From Actinomycetota bacterium (lineage in GTDB: Bacteria > Actinomycetota > CADDZG01 > WHSQ01), in the NCBI GenBank assembly GCA_013695465.1, contig JACDAL010000048.1, positions 1-41,029 on the forward strand: a stretch of 41,029 nucleotides of DNA. Direction: 5' to 3'. Below, piece by piece: positions 31,810-41,029 of this stretch; the first letter of the stretch is position 1; the number at the start of each line of letters is the position of its first letter. Position numbers and translations under genes: made by a program. Below the pieces are notes generated by a model, which was given only the letters and a program-made list of their open reading frames with translations, made no database searches and was not told where the DNA came from.

Positions 31810-32579
31810 ATGAGCTACCTGGAACCGATCCTTTCCTCTACGCGCCGCCGTGTCGACGAGCTGCGGAGCTGGGCGCGAGACGACGCGTTGGAGCAGCGCG
31901 TGGCCTCGCTACCCAAGGCGCGTAGCTTCACAGGGGCGCTCGGGGGACAGGGGACTTCCATCGTGGCGGAGATAAAGCGAGTGTCCCCGGCCAAAGGCGC
32001 CCTGGACGAGGATCTCAACGCCGCCGATCTCGCCTCCGCCTATGGCGCCGGAGGGGCCGCGGCGCTGTCGGTCGTGACCGAGCCCGAATACTTCAAGGGC
32101 TCGCTCGAAGACCTGCGGGCGGCGGCTTCGGCGGGCCTTCCGCTCTTGCGAAAGGACTTCATCCTGGACGAGCTGCAGGTGCTCGAGTCACGGGCGTGGG
32201 GGGCGGATGCGGTGCTCCTGATCGTGCGGGCTCTGGACGAGGAGCTGAGTGCTCTGGTCGCGGCGGTGGAAGCTCTGGGTATGGAGGCGCTGGTCGAGGT
32301 CCACGACGAGCACGAGCTGGAGCGGGCGGTGGCGGCGGGCGCGAGCCTGATAGGCGTCAACCACCGCAACCTGGAGACGTTCGAGGTAGATCCGGAGCGC
32401 ACTTTGAAGCTCGCCCCGCTGGCCCCCGAGAGCTGTGTTCTGGTGACGTTATCCGGAGTCTCCGACCGGGCCGGCGTCGAGGCCCTCGAGGCGGCCGGCG
32501 CGCACGCGGTGCTGATCGGCGAGAGCCTCGTGACTGCCAACGACCCCGCCGCCAAGCTGAGAGAGTTGCGGGGCGAGCA

Positions 32580-32583
<4 letters not shown>
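31810..32583 (+). CDS. trpC: indole-3-glycerol-phosphate synthase
   Basis: The 257-residue (beta/alpha)8 enzyme closes the indole ring from CdRP. Family motifs are [14 protein letters not shown] (catalytic Glu and Lys), [37 protein letters not shown] and [11 protein letters not shown]. It is monofunctional, without a TrpF domain. ATG 31810 is preferred; GTG 31807 adds one residue. The TGA stop overlaps the trpB ATG (ATGA). Confidence 0.96.
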
Positions 32584-33757
<1,174 letters not shown>

Positions 33758-33761
<4 letters not shown>

Positions 33762-34546
33762 GCGCGCTGTCGTCGGGACTCGAGGAGCGCCGCGCCGGGG
33801 GCCGCAAGCTGCTGGTCCCCTATGTCATGGGCGGCCAGCCCGACCGAGATTCCTTTCCCCGGATCCTCGCTGCGGTGAGCCGGTCCGCCGACGCTCTCGA
33901 GGTGGGCCTGCCCTACTCCGACCCGCTCATGGACGGGCCCGTGATAGCAGCCGCGGGCGAACGCTCGATCCGGGCCGGTGTGGGCCCGTCCGAGGCCCTG
34001 GAGTTGGTGGCCGAAGCCGGGGGGAAGTCTTTACGAGTGATCATGACCTACTACAACCCCATCCACTCGGCCGGTGAAGAGAGCTTCTGCGCCGCTACCA
34101 TCAAGGCCGGGGTCTCGGGCCTGATCGTTCCGGACCTGCCCCTGGAGGAGTCCGAGGGGCTACGCCGGGCGGCCGCCGACCAGGGCCTGGCCTGGATCCC
34201 GCTCGTCGCGCCGACCTCCTCTCCCGCTCGGGTGGCGGCGATCGCTGCCACGGCCACCGGATTCGTCTACGCCGTATCGACTCTTGGAGTGACCGGCACT
34301 CGAGAGCAGCTCTCCGAGCGTGCGGCAGCAGTCGCCTCGGCCTGCAAGGAGGCGACGGACCTCGCCGTCCTGGTCGGCATCGGGGTGTCGAGCCCGGAAC
34401 ACGCTCACGCGGCGGCCCTCTACTCGGACGGGGTCGTGGTGGGCTCGGCGGTGGTGAGGCTGGTGGCGGAGAGCGGGGCGGAGGGGGCCGCAGCCTTCCT
34501 CGCAGAGGTGCGGGCGGCCCTCGACGAAGCTGCGGAAACTGCCTAG
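33758..34546 (+). CDS. trpA: tryptophan synthase alpha chain
   Basis: The 262-residue subunit cleaves indole-3-glycerol phosphate and channels indole to TrpB. Catalytic Glu48 ([11 protein letters not shown]) and Asp59 (LMDGPV) are present, with [31 protein letters not shown] and [12 protein letters not shown]. The GTG start overlaps the trpB stop. It is the last gene of the trp block, and lgt, which I recall following trpA in Mycobacterium, is absent here. Confidence 0.97.
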
Positions 34547-34562
34547 CCGGATTCTTCTTTCC

Positions 34563-34617
34563 CCTCTTCTTTACGGCCGATATCTCCATTAACACGGGCC
34601 AACCGGAAGAGAAGAGG
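34563..34617 (+). terminator. inverted repeat after trpA, possible terminator
   Basis: CCTCTTCT (34563-34570) is complementary to AGAAGAGG (34610-34617), enclosing about 39 nt. It begins 17 bp after the trpA stop. The stem is short for its loop. The remaining 120 bp to the tRNA hold nothing recognisable. Confidence 0.25.
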
Positions 34618-34741
34618 ATCGTGAAGCAGATCAGAGTGCAGAAGGGACGCCGCCCTCGCTGATCCAGAGGAGCGTCCGTTCGATAGGGGGCCGCTGCGGG
34701 AGGGTCTAGTCGCGCTCGGTTCCTTCCCTACTCACCCACGG

Positions 34742-34825
34742 TGCCGGGAGCGGGACTCGAACCCGCACGCCCTTTCGGACAATCGGTTTTGAGCCGATCT
34801 CGTCTGCCAATTCCGACATCCCGGC
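34742..34825 (-). tRNA. tRNA-Leu (anticodon CAA)
   Basis: On the minus strand the acceptor arms GCCGGGA and TCCCGGC pair perfectly. The anticodon stem ATCGG/CCGAT encloses CTCAAAA, giving anticodon CAA (reads UUG). The T arm is GCGGG-TTCGAGT-CCCGC. A long variable arm (GTCC, GAAA, GGGC) marks a class II tRNA, as expected for leucine. The 3' CCA is not encoded in full (ACC then G). TAGCAT about eight nt before the 5' end is a possible -10. Confidence 0.96.
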
Positions 34826-34883
34826 TGGACGACGATGCTATCGAGTCGGTCCGGCCCCTGCGCCCAGCTTCCAGTAATTACCC

Positions 34884-34912
34884 TTCCATCGGCGGGCGGC
34901 GATCTCTATACT
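34884..34912 (+). promoter_or_regulatory. candidate promoter of the 96-residue protein gene
   Basis: TTCCAT (34884-34889), a 17-nt spacer and TATACT (34907-34912) form the most canonical promoter in the window. The start codon is nine nt downstream, so the leader is absent or nearly so. Confidence 0.5.
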
Positions 34913-34921
34913 TCGCGGCCC

Positions 34922-35212
34922 ATGGAATTGCGGCTTACGCTCACGCACAGGACCCTCGCCGGTCTAGGAGAGATGACCGTGCGGGCCCGGGAAGACCTGC
35001 GCATCGTCGACGAACAGATCTCCTTTCAGCTCGAGGTCGTGGAAGACAAGAAGACCCGCATGCTGGTGTCCGAGACCCCCCTAGCCGACCGCGCCTTCCG
35101 CCTCGCCCGCGACGACCTCGGCCGCATGTACAAAGAGCGAGAGCGTCTGGCCGCGGAGATCGCCCGGCTTTCGGTCGAGCAGGACCGCGTGCTGGACAGG
35201 ATGCTGGACTGA
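34922..35212 (+). CDS. conserved-looking 96-residue coiled-coil protein, function unknown
   Basis: The protein (MELRLTLTHRTLAGLGEMTV) is highly charged and mostly helical. Regularly spaced hydrophobic residues through LARDDLGRMYKERERLAAEI and LSVEQDRVLDRMLD suggest a coiled coil over the C-terminal half. No signal peptide, membrane segment or known motif is seen. The start is the ATG nine nt after a good -10. A longer frame from 34835 would cross that promoter. It stands alone between the divergent tRNA gene and the liv operon. Confidence 0.65.
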   Translation: MELRLTLTHRTLAGLGEMTVRAREDLRIVDEQISFQLEVVEDKKTRMLVSETPLADRAFRLARDDLGRMYKERERLAAEIARLSVEQDRVLDRMLD

Positions 35213-35302
35213 TCGATGCTCCTAGCTAAACACCGGTAAACTACTATGCCTCTAGTACCAGATGGATCTGCCGGGGATTCAGTGGACGAGTCCGCACTCA
35301 GC

Positions 35303-35310
35303 AAGGGGGA
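35303..35310 (+). promoter_or_regulatory. strong ribosome binding site of livK
   Basis: AAGGGGGA ends five nt before the livK ATG at 35316. The unit therefore has a normal leader, unlike most operon heads here. The gap to the preceding gene is 103 bp; TAAACT and TACTAT near 35237-35247 are possible -10 elements without a clear -35. Confidence 0.6.
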
Positions 35311-35315
35311 TTAGT

Positions 35316-36542
35316 ATGAAGAGATCGAGGTGGTTCTCTGTAACCATCGCAGTGATGGCGCTGTCGCTCGTGGCCGCGGCCTGCGGCGGCGGAGAAGAGA
35401 GCAGTGGCGGAGGTGGCGGGGGTGGCGGAGATCAGCTCGAGAAGGTGCCGGTCACGATCTACTTCCAGGGAGCGCTCTCAGGACCTGCAAGCTATCTCAT
35501 TACGCCGTCCTTCCAGGCCGCTCAGATCCGCTTCGACGAGCTCAACGCCGACGCCAACTTCCCTGCGGAGATCACGCTCGAGGAGGGTGATACCCAGGGA
35601 TCGCCGGACCAGGCTCCGGCGGTAGTGGAACAGGCGACCACCGACCCTGAGACGGTGGCCATCCTCGGCCCCGGGTTCTCCGGGGAGTCGGAAGCTTCAG
35701 GAGACACCTACGAGGAGGCGCAGATCCCGTTCATGACTCCGTCGGCCACCGCCACCAGCCTCGGTGAAAAGGGCTGGGAGTTCTGGTTCCGGGCGTGCGG
35801 TAACGACGCCGGCCAGGGCGGCTACGCCGGCGACTACATTGCAAGCAACATCAAGCCAGCCAGCCTCTTCGTCGCCCACGACAAGTCCGACTACGGCCAG
35901 CCTCTGGCCGAGACCGTGCGGGACACTACCGAAAAAGCCGGAGTCGAGCAGGTCGGCTTCGAGGGCATCGAGACCGGTGCAGACGACTTCTCCTCGCTGA
36001 TCAGCAGCATCGAGTCCTCGGGTGCAGAGGCCCTCTTCTTCGGCGGCTACGACTTTGACTTCGGCAAGATCGTTAAGCAGGCACGCGACGCCGGACTCGA
36101 TATTCCCTTGATGTCCGGTGACGGCTCGCTGTCATCGACGCTCATTGACCTCGCCGGCTCCAGCGCCGAGAACGTCGTCCTCATCGCTCCGACCAACCTC
36201 GGCGGAGGGTTTGTTGAGAAGTACAACAAGGAGGTCGGCGGCGAGGCCTCGTCGGTGCCCATCTACGCGGGCGAGGGCTACGACGTCGCCACCATGATCG
36301 GCGAAGGCATCCAGCAGGCACGCGAGGATGGCGCCGAGAACGCCGAGGACATCAGGGCCGGTATCAAGAAGTACTTCGACTCGCTGGTCGGCGGCTCCTT
36401 CGACGGCGAGGCCAAGACCTACTCGTTTGACGACAAGCACGAGCTGACCGCGGACGACCCTGCGGCGCTCTTCTACCTCTACGAGCTCTCGGGGGGAGAG
36501 ATGAAGCCTCTCGGCAACGCGGCGGAGGCGATCGGGGGATAG
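35316..36542 (+). CDS. livK: branched-chain amino acid-type ABC transporter substrate-binding lipoprotein
   Basis: The 408-residue protein is a type I periplasmic-binding-fold receptor. The lipoprotein signal ends in the lipobox LVAAAC (Cys23), followed by a Gly/Ser/Glu-rich linker (residues 24-38). The binding domain includes VTIYFQGALSGPASYLITPS, ILGPGFSGESEASGDTYEEA, SLFVAHDKSDYGQPLAETV and AEALFFGGYDFDFGKIVKQA. It delivers ligand to LivHM. Leucine, isoleucine and valine are the usual ligands, but the family also takes amides, urea and aromatic compounds, so the substrate is unproven. The ATG has a strong ribosome site. A 17-bp hairpin follows the gene. Confidence 0.92.
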   Translation: MKRSRWFSVTIAVMALSLVAAACGGGEESSGGGGGGGGDQLEKVPVTIYFQGALSGPASYLITPSFQAAQIRFDELNADANFPAEITLEEGDTQGSPDQAPAVVEQATTDPETVAILGPGFSGESEASGDTYEEAQIPFMTPSATATSLGEKGWEFWFRACGNDAGQGGYAGDYIASNIKPASLFVAHDKSDYGQPLAETVRDTTEKAGVEQVGFEGIETGADDFSSLISSIESSGAEALFFGGYDFDFGKIVKQARDAGLDIPLMSGDGSLSSTLIDLAGSSAENVVLIAPTNLGGGFVEKYNKEVGGEASSVPIYAGEGYDVATMIGEGIQQAREDGAENAEDIRAGIKKYFDSLVGGSFDGEAKTYSFDDKHELTADDPAALFYLYELSGGEMKPLGNAAEAIGG

Positions 36543-36563
36543 GTTTCCGACGCAGATGATAAT

Positions 36564-36599
36564 GATTAGAGGGCAGACCTCCAGGTCTGCCCTCTAATC
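36564..36599 (+). terminator. perfect 17-bp inverted repeat between livK and livH
   Basis: GATTAGAGGGCAGACCT (36564-36580), the bases CC, then the exact complement AGGTCTGCCCTCTAATC (36583-36599). It is the strongest hairpin in the window and lies 22 bp after livK and 23 bp before livH. No T-tract follows. It may act as a partial terminator or RNA-stabilising stem, making the binding protein mRNA more abundant than the rest. Confidence 0.65.
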
Positions 36600-36622
36600 T
36601 GTTCACCCAACCGGGGGAGAGC

Positions 36623-37801
36623 GTGGACTTCGTCACCAACTGCGCGGCCGATGTCGCCGATCAATTCTGGGCGCAGACGCGCAACGGCCTGACGCTCGGC
36701 TCGATTTACGCCATGATTGCCCTCGGTTACACGATGGTGTACGGGGTGCTTCAGCTCATCAACTTTGCCCACTCTGAGGTCTTCATGGTTTCGACCGTGG
36801 CCGCCCTCTATGCAATCCCCTTCTTCGGAGTGACCGAGGGGGACCCGGCCACAGGGCTGTCGGCGGTCCTCATCTTCATCGCCGTCCTGGTCTGCTGCAT
36901 GCTGGCTTCGGGCCTGGTGGCGCTGCTGCTCGAGCGGCTCGCTTACCGGCCCCTGAGAAAGAGAGGCGCCCCCCGTCTCTCGTTCTTGATCAGCGCCATC
37001 GGAGCGTCTCTGTTCATCCAATACCTGTTCGTGCTGATGGACGGCGAGCACTACCTGTTTCCCATCCGGGGGATCGCCGACCCCTTGGGAATGCCGCTCA
37101 TGATCATCGGTCTCGCTTTAGCCGTGGTCGCCGGCGGCCTTCTCCTAGCGGGCGTGCGTCGGGGTGAGGCCGGCTGGGTCGACGCCGGCACGCTCACCGG
37201 CTTCGGCGGGCTTGCGGCACTCATCGCGGGGCTCGTATTCGTCGTCAAGCTCCCCGACATACTGGGACCGACCCCGCAGTCGGTTCCCGAGCTTTTCGCG
37301 ACCTCGACGGTGTTCACCCTCTTAGGTACGCCGATATCGAACAAGCGCCTGCTCGTGGTGGTCGTCACGGTCATCATGTTGGTCATCCTCGACAACTTCG
37401 TGCGCAAGACTCGTATGGGGCGCGGGATTCGCGCCGTCGCCCAGGACCCCCAGGCGGCTTCCCTGATGGGGGTCAACATCAATCGGGTGATTGTGGTCAC
37501 GTTCCTCGTCGGCGGCCTTATGGCGGGGGCGGCAGGGCTTCTCTATCAGACGGTGCTTAGTGCCCCCGCGTTCTGGTTCATCGGGTTTCGCCCCGGCATC
37601 AAGGCGTTCGTCGCCGCCGTACTGGGGGGTATCGGCAATATCCGCGGAGCAATCCTGGGCGGGCTTCTGCTGGGTCTGGTCGAGGCCTACGCGGTGCCGT
37701 GCATCGGCACGCAGTGGATCGACGTCACCGCCTTCGTCGTGCTGGTGATCGTGCTGTTGTTCCGTCCCACCGGAATCCTCGGCGAGCAGGCGGGAGGCTG
37801 A
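36623..37801 (+). CDS. livH: branched-chain amino acid ABC transporter permease LivH, with central insertion
   Basis: The 392-residue inner-membrane permease starts at a GTG with GGGGGAGAG upstream. It has NGLTLGSIYAMIALGYTMVY and LINFAHSEVFM at the N-terminus and the family motifs AVAQDPQAASLMGVN, GFRPGIKAFVAAVLGGIGNI and RPTGILGEQ at the C-terminus. It is about 85 residues longer than E. coli LivH. Much of the excess is an insertion at about 158-213 containing two extra hydrophobic segments (MPLMIIGLALAVVAGGLLLA and GGLAALIAGLVFVV). It forms the pore with LivM. Four bp separate it from livM. Confidence 0.93.
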   Translation: MDFVTNCAADVADQFWAQTRNGLTLGSIYAMIALGYTMVYGVLQLINFAHSEVFMVSTVAALYAIPFFGVTEGDPATGLSAVLIFIAVLVCCMLASGLVALLLERLAYRPLRKRGAPRLSFLISAIGASLFIQYLFVLMDGEHYLFPIRGIADPLGMPLMIIGLALAVVAGGLLLAGVRRGEAGWVDAGTLTGFGGLAALIAGLVFVVKLPDILGPTPQSVPELFATSTVFTLLGTPISNKRLLVVVVTVIMLVILDNFVRKTRMGRGIRAVAQDPQAASLMGVNINRVIVVTFLVGGLMAGAAGLLYQTVLSAPAFWFIGFRPGIKAFVAAVLGGIGNIRGAILGGLLLGLVEAYAVPCIGTQWIDVTAFVVLVIVLLFRPTGILGEQAGG

Positions 37802-37804
37802 TAT

Positions 37805-39088
37805 ATGAGCGAGCGAGCGCCGACCGGCACCCACAGCTCCGAAGCCTCGTTCACCGAGCGGCGCCGAAGTTGGCAGCGGGCCTACCGGGCTCAACTCCAA
37901 CGGACCCGCATGAAGCGGGCCGCGGGTTCACGTGCTTTGAGGCAACGTATCGCCCAGGAGGCCGCGCCGGTCACCACCGCGTGGGCCAACGGACGGGCAT
38001 GGGTGAACGATCACAGCAAGCTGACCTATCCCGTAATCGGAGTGGTTGTGATTGCGATTGCGGCGCTGCTGCCCCTGTTGGGCGACTTCGTCGATCTTCC
38101 CACGGAACTCGAACAGGCGACCAGCGGAAGTGTCCTGGCGCGAGTGATGCTGTTCGCGCTATTCGCGCTGGGACTGAACGTCGTGGTCGGCTTTGCCGGA
38201 CTTCTCGACCTCGGATATGTGGCGTTCTGGCTGATGGGCTCCTATACGGCCGCGATCCTGACCGGCGCCCAGAGTTACTCACGCCAGATCCAAGGGGGGG
38301 CGTCGTTCGGGGACGTTCAGGAACCCGAGTTTCAGATGTGGATGTGGCTCATTCTGTTCATTGCGCTGGGTGTGGCGGTGCTGACCGGGATAGCCCTGGG
38401 TTCGCCCACGCTGCGGCTGCGCGGCGACTACCTTGCGATTGTGACGCTCGGCTTCGGCGAGATACTCAGGATCACTGCCAACAACCTCACCGGCGTAACC
38501 GGGGGCCCTCGGGGCGTGACTTCGATCCCTCATCCCGCGATCCAGGTAGGCGATGTCGAGATCATATGGGGAACCCTTCTGGATACGAAGTACTACTGGT
38601 TGTTGCTGGGACTTGTGGTCCTGTGGATCATCGCGATACGGATGCTGGACCAGTCGCGCATCGGCAGGGCATGGGTGGCTATTCGGGAGGACGAGGTCGC
38701 CGCCGCATCGATGGGTGTCCCAGTCGTGCGGATGAAGCTGGCGGCGTTCGCGATCGGGGCCTGTACCGCCGGGGTAGGCGGAGTGATCTATGCCGAGCAG
38801 GTCAACTTCATCAACCCGCCCACCTTCAGTCTCATTCAGTCCATCCTCATCCTGGCAATGGTGGTTCTCGGCGGGATGGGCTCGATCACCGGGTCGATCG
38901 TCGGCGCGGCCGCTCTAGTGATCATTCCCGACGCCCTGCTGAGGGGACAGGATGAGTACCGCTTCTTCCTGTTCGGCTTGGTGCTCGTGGTGGTCATGAT
39001 CTTTCGGCCCCAGGGGCTGGTGCCTTCCAAGCGTCGCAAGGCCGAGCTCGTCGGCGGCGAAGGCGACTCCCCGCTTGCGGAGGCGTGA
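37805..39088 (+). CDS. livM: branched-chain amino acid ABC transporter permease LivM
   Basis: The 427-residue permease has a long hydrophilic, Arg-rich N-terminus (1 to about 70, RRRSWQRAYRAQLQRTRMKR) before the first membrane segment (YPVIGVVVIAIAALLPLLG). Family motifs are complete: ALFALGLNVVVGFAGLLDLG, LRLRGDYLAIVTLGFGEILR, NNLTGVTGGPRGV, IGRAWVAIREDEVAAASMGV and MVVLGGMGSITGSIVGAAAL. The stop overlaps the livG start as GTGA. Confidence 0.95.
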   Translation: MSERAPTGTHSSEASFTERRRSWQRAYRAQLQRTRMKRAAGSRALRQRIAQEAAPVTTAWANGRAWVNDHSKLTYPVIGVVVIAIAALLPLLGDFVDLPTELEQATSGSVLARVMLFALFALGLNVVVGFAGLLDLGYVAFWLMGSYTAAILTGAQSYSRQIQGGASFGDVQEPEFQMWMWLILFIALGVAVLTGIALGSPTLRLRGDYLAIVTLGFGEILRITANNLTGVTGGPRGVTSIPHPAIQVGDVEIIWGTLLDTKYYWLLLGLVVLWIIAIRMLDQSRIGRAWVAIREDEVAAASMGVPVVRMKLAAFAIGACTAGVGGVIYAEQVNFINPPTFSLIQSILILAMVVLGGMGSITGSIVGAAALVIIPDALLRGQDEYRFFLFGLVLVVVMIFRPQGLVPSKRRKAELVGGEGDSPLAEA

Positions 39089-39945
39089 TTGTGGCGAAGG
39101 TGCTCGAAGCCAAGGATGTCACCAAGGAGTTCGGGGGGCTCGTGGCGGTCAAGGACGTCGACCTCGTGATCGAGGAGGGGCAGATCCGCGGTCTCATCGG
39201 TCCCAACGGAGCCGGCAAAACCACCTTTTTCAACCTGCTCACCGGCATCTACTCTCCCACCAGCGGCGAGGTGCTGTTTCGGGACGCGCCCCTGCTCGAA
39301 TCCGGGGGGGGCGGCCCCTGGAAACGCAAGCGTCGCGCTTATCAGATCTGCCGGGGCGGCATCGGGCGCACGTTCCAGAATATCCGGCTGTTCCAGAACA
39401 TGACCGCGATCGAGAACGTCATCGTCGGAACGGATGCGCATCATCGACAGAATGTCTTGGACGCGATCTTCCGCACGCCGAAACTGCACCGCGAGGAGAA
39501 GGATGGCCAGGAGTCGGCGGAACGGGCACTGCGCTTCGTCGGCATCCACAAGTATGCCAACGAAGTCGCAGGTAACCTTTCCTACGGCGATCAGCGAAGG
39601 GTGGAGATCGCTCGGGCGCTTGCAACCAAACCACGCCTCCTGCTGCTGGACGAGCCCGCCGCGGGAATGAACCCCACTGAGAAATCGGGTTTGATGCAGC
39701 TCATATCGAAGATCCGCGACGAGGACATAACCATCCTTCTCATCGAGCACGACATGAAGGTCGTGATGGGCGTCTGCGATCGTGTGGCGGTGCTGGACCA
39801 CGGCGTCAAGATCGCGGACGGAGCACCGCGCGACGTGCAGAGGGATCCCCGAGTGGTCGAGGCCTACTTGGGGAGTGCCGGCGAAGACGAGTCTGAAGGA
39901 GACGGCGGCACCGAGCCCAGTGCGGAGGAAGCAAGCCGGCCGTGA
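39085..39945 (+). CDS. livG: branched-chain amino acid ABC transporter ATP-binding protein LivG
   Basis: The 286-residue ATPase has Walker A GPNGAGKT (39-46), Q-loop region RTFQNIRLFQNM, signature LSYGDQRRVEIARAL, Walker B LLLLDEP followed by AAGMNPTE, and the H-loop IEHDM. LSYGDQ replaces LSGGQ, as is usual for LivG. An insertion before the Q-loop (ESGGGGPWKRKRRAYQIC) and an acidic C-terminal tail lengthen it. GTG 39085 overlaps livM; GTG 39091 is an alternative. The stop overlaps livF (GTGA). Confidence 0.96.
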   Translation: MIVAKVLEAKDVTKEFGGLVAVKDVDLVIEEGQIRGLIGPNGAGKTTFFNLLTGIYSPTSGEVLFRDAPLLESGGGGPWKRKRRAYQICRGGIGRTFQNIRLFQNMTAIENVIVGTDAHHRQNVLDAIFRTPKLHREEKDGQESAERALRFVGIHKYANEVAGNLSYGDQRRVEIARALATKPRLLLLDEPAAGMNPTEKSGLMQLISKIRDEDITILLIEHDMKVVMGVCDRVAVLDHGVKIADGAPRDVQRDPRVVEAYLGSAGEDESEGDGGTEPSAEEASRP

Positions 39946-40655
39946 GCGGCGATGTTCTGCTCGAGCTGAAGGATGTCGTGGTCCGCTACGGCGGCATCGA
40001 AGCCGTCAGAGGAGTATCTTTCGTCGTTCGCAGCGGCGAGCTCGTCACCCTTATCGGTGGCAACGGCGCCGGCAAGACGACCACTCTGAGCACGGTCTCA
40101 GGTATAAAGCGGCCGTACGCGGGTGAGATCTCGTTCTTGGGTGAGCGGATCGACAACCTGCCGGCACACGAGATCGTCGAGCTCGGTATTTCCCAGTCAC
40201 CCGAAGGCCGCCGCATCTTTCCCCGCATGAGCGTTAGAGAGAATCTCGTCATGGGTACGTTTGCGCGCGGCAAGAAAAAGACAGATATCGACCGGGTCTT
40301 CGAGCTCTTCCCCGTCCTCAAGGAGCGCCACAAACAGGCGGGAGGAACGCTGTCCGGAGGCGAGCAGCAGATGCTCGCCATGGGACGGGCGCTGATGGCC
40401 GACCCCAAGCTGCTCATGCTCGACGAGCCTTCGATGGGACTTGCCCCGAAATTCGTGGCACGCATCTTCGAGTTGCTCGAGGAGGTCCACGCGCAAGGCA
40501 TCACGATTCTCCTCGTCGAGCAGAACGCGCATCTTGCGCTGCAGATTGCGGACCGTGGCTACGTTCTCGAGTCCGGCGAGATCGTGCTCGCGGACGACGC
40601 CAAAAAGCTACTCGGCAACGAAGCGGTGAGAAAAGCTTACCTCGGCGAGGACTAA
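39942..40655 (+). CDS. livF: branched-chain amino acid ABC transporter ATP-binding protein LivF
   Basis: The 237-residue ATPase completes the importer as the LivG partner. Walker A is GGNGAGKT (39-46), the signature LSGGEQQMLAMGRALM, Walker B LLMLDEPSMGLAP and the H-region LLVEQNAHLAL. Length is standard. The GTG start is coupled to livG. A decarboxylase gene follows 36 bp downstream on the same strand. Confidence 0.96.
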   Translation: MSGDVLLELKDVVVRYGGIEAVRGVSFVVRSGELVTLIGGNGAGKTTTLSTVSGIKRPYAGEISFLGERIDNLPAHEIVELGISQSPEGRRIFPRMSVRENLVMGTFARGKKKTDIDRVFELFPVLKERHKQAGGTLSGGEQQMLAMGRALMADPKLLMLDEPSMGLAPKFVARIFELLEEVHAQGITILLVEQNAHLALQIADRGYVLESGEIVLADDAKKLLGNEAVRKAYLGED

Positions 40656-40691
40656 GCCCTTGCCGGCAGGCCGCCTTGTGGATGCGGTGTC

Positions 40692-41029
40692 GTGACACCC
40701 GAAGAGTTTCGCAAGCACGGACATGCTGTTATCGAATGGCTCGCGTCCTACATGGAGTGTGTCGAGGATTATCCGGTTGCCTCTCAATTGTCGCCGGGTG
40801 ATGTACGTGGCCGGCTTCCCGAACATGCGCCCGAGCACGGAGAGCCTTTCGAGGAGATCATCTCGGACCTCGATGACGTCATCATGCCGGGCCTCACTCA
40901 CTGGCAGTCACCGAGCTTCTTCGCCTTTTTCCCAGCCAACGTCTCCGGCCCGTCGATCCTCGGCGAGTTGGTGTCCGCCGGCCTAGGTGTCCAGGGAATG
41001 TTGTGGGCCACCAGCCCTGCCTGCACCGA
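40692..41029 (+). CDS. PLP-dependent group II decarboxylase (aromatic-L-amino-acid type), 3' end outside the window
   Basis: About 112 N-terminal residues are visible from GTG 40692 (VTPEEFRKHGHAVIEWLASY). The block GLTHWQSPSFFAFFPANVSG, then SILGELVSAGLGVQGMLW and ATSPACT, is the conserved N-terminal region of aromatic amino acid decarboxylases, including substrate-pocket positions near the dimer interface. The PLP-binding Lys lies beyond the edge. Substrate (Trp, Tyr, Phe, DOPA or another) cannot be decided. The gene is close enough to livF to share its transcript. Confidence 0.88.
   Translation, partial: MTPEEFRKHGHAVIEWLASYMECVEDYPVASQLSPGDVRGRLPEHAPEHGEPFEEIISDLDDVIMPGLTHWQSPSFFAFFPANVSGPSILGELVSAGLGVQGMLWATSPACT

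Noticed and set aside
34741-35229. 162-codon plus-strand frame
   Set aside because: It runs through the tRNA-Leu gene and reads the wrong frame of the 96-residue protein gene.

Overview
The window looks like a chromosomal segment of a high-GC actinobacterium (Actinomycetota), probably from a lineage distant from Streptomyces and Mycobacterium. The evidence is the gene order (ileS, dksA-like, lspA, rluD, dnaE, then hisD-C-B-H-A-F-I, then trpE-C-B-A), which resembles the ileS-to-trpA stretch of Mycobacterium as I recall it. Frequent GTG/TTG starts, 4-bp NTGA stop/start overlaps, a GIHH-type isoleucyl-tRNA synthetase signature and actinobacterial membrane families (SpoIIM, RDD, DUF2752, MoxR/DUF58/DUF4129/DUF4350) agree with this. 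There are no phage, IS or CRISPR structures, so most of the window is core genome with small accessory inserts.

Layout. 1-2734 (-): ileS, cut at the left edge. 2987-4462 (+): a secreted galactose-oxidase-like radical copper oxidase with its ligands intact. 4718-6940 (+): a DksA/TraR zinc-finger protein with a histone-like tail, then lspA and rluD, overlapping. 6941-7494: a three-copy ~170-bp repeat array, followed by an AbiEi/DUF559 orphan (7495-8436). 8771-12190 (+): dnaE. 12218-20536: a membrane/ATPase cluster made of RDD, DUF2752 and RDD genes (-), SpoIIM (+), then DUF58, MoxR, DUF4350, DUF4129 and a multi-pass membrane protein (-). 20597-20842 (+): a small double zinc-ribbon protein.

20928-34546: histidine and tryptophan genes. 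hisD-C-B-H-A overlap tightly. A PAS histidine kinase separates hisA from hisF. hisF, an M24 peptidase, hisI and trpE then form one unit, with hisI and trpE sharing a GTGA overlap. A PRC-barrel gene (-) and a degenerate M28-like lipoprotein (+) precede trpC-B-A. hisG, hisE, trpD, trpF and trpG are not in the window. A tRNA-Leu(CAA) and a 96-residue coiled-coil protein follow. livK-H-M-G-F (35316-40655) encodes a branched-chain-amino-acid-type ABC importer. The right edge cuts a PLP group II decarboxylase gene.

Two features recur. Genes at the head of transcription units often have a TANNNT-like hexamer only 6-9 nt before the start codon, as expected for leaderless mRNAs, while internal genes overlap by NTGA. 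Short tandem duplications of 24, 26, 27 and ~170 bp sit at gene boundaries, several containing hairpins. I did not find a clear, wholly new defence or biosynthetic system. The least explained parts are the repeat array with its AbiEi/DUF559 neighbour, the MoxR-DUF58 membrane cluster, and the regulatory or degenerate genes inserted among his and trp.
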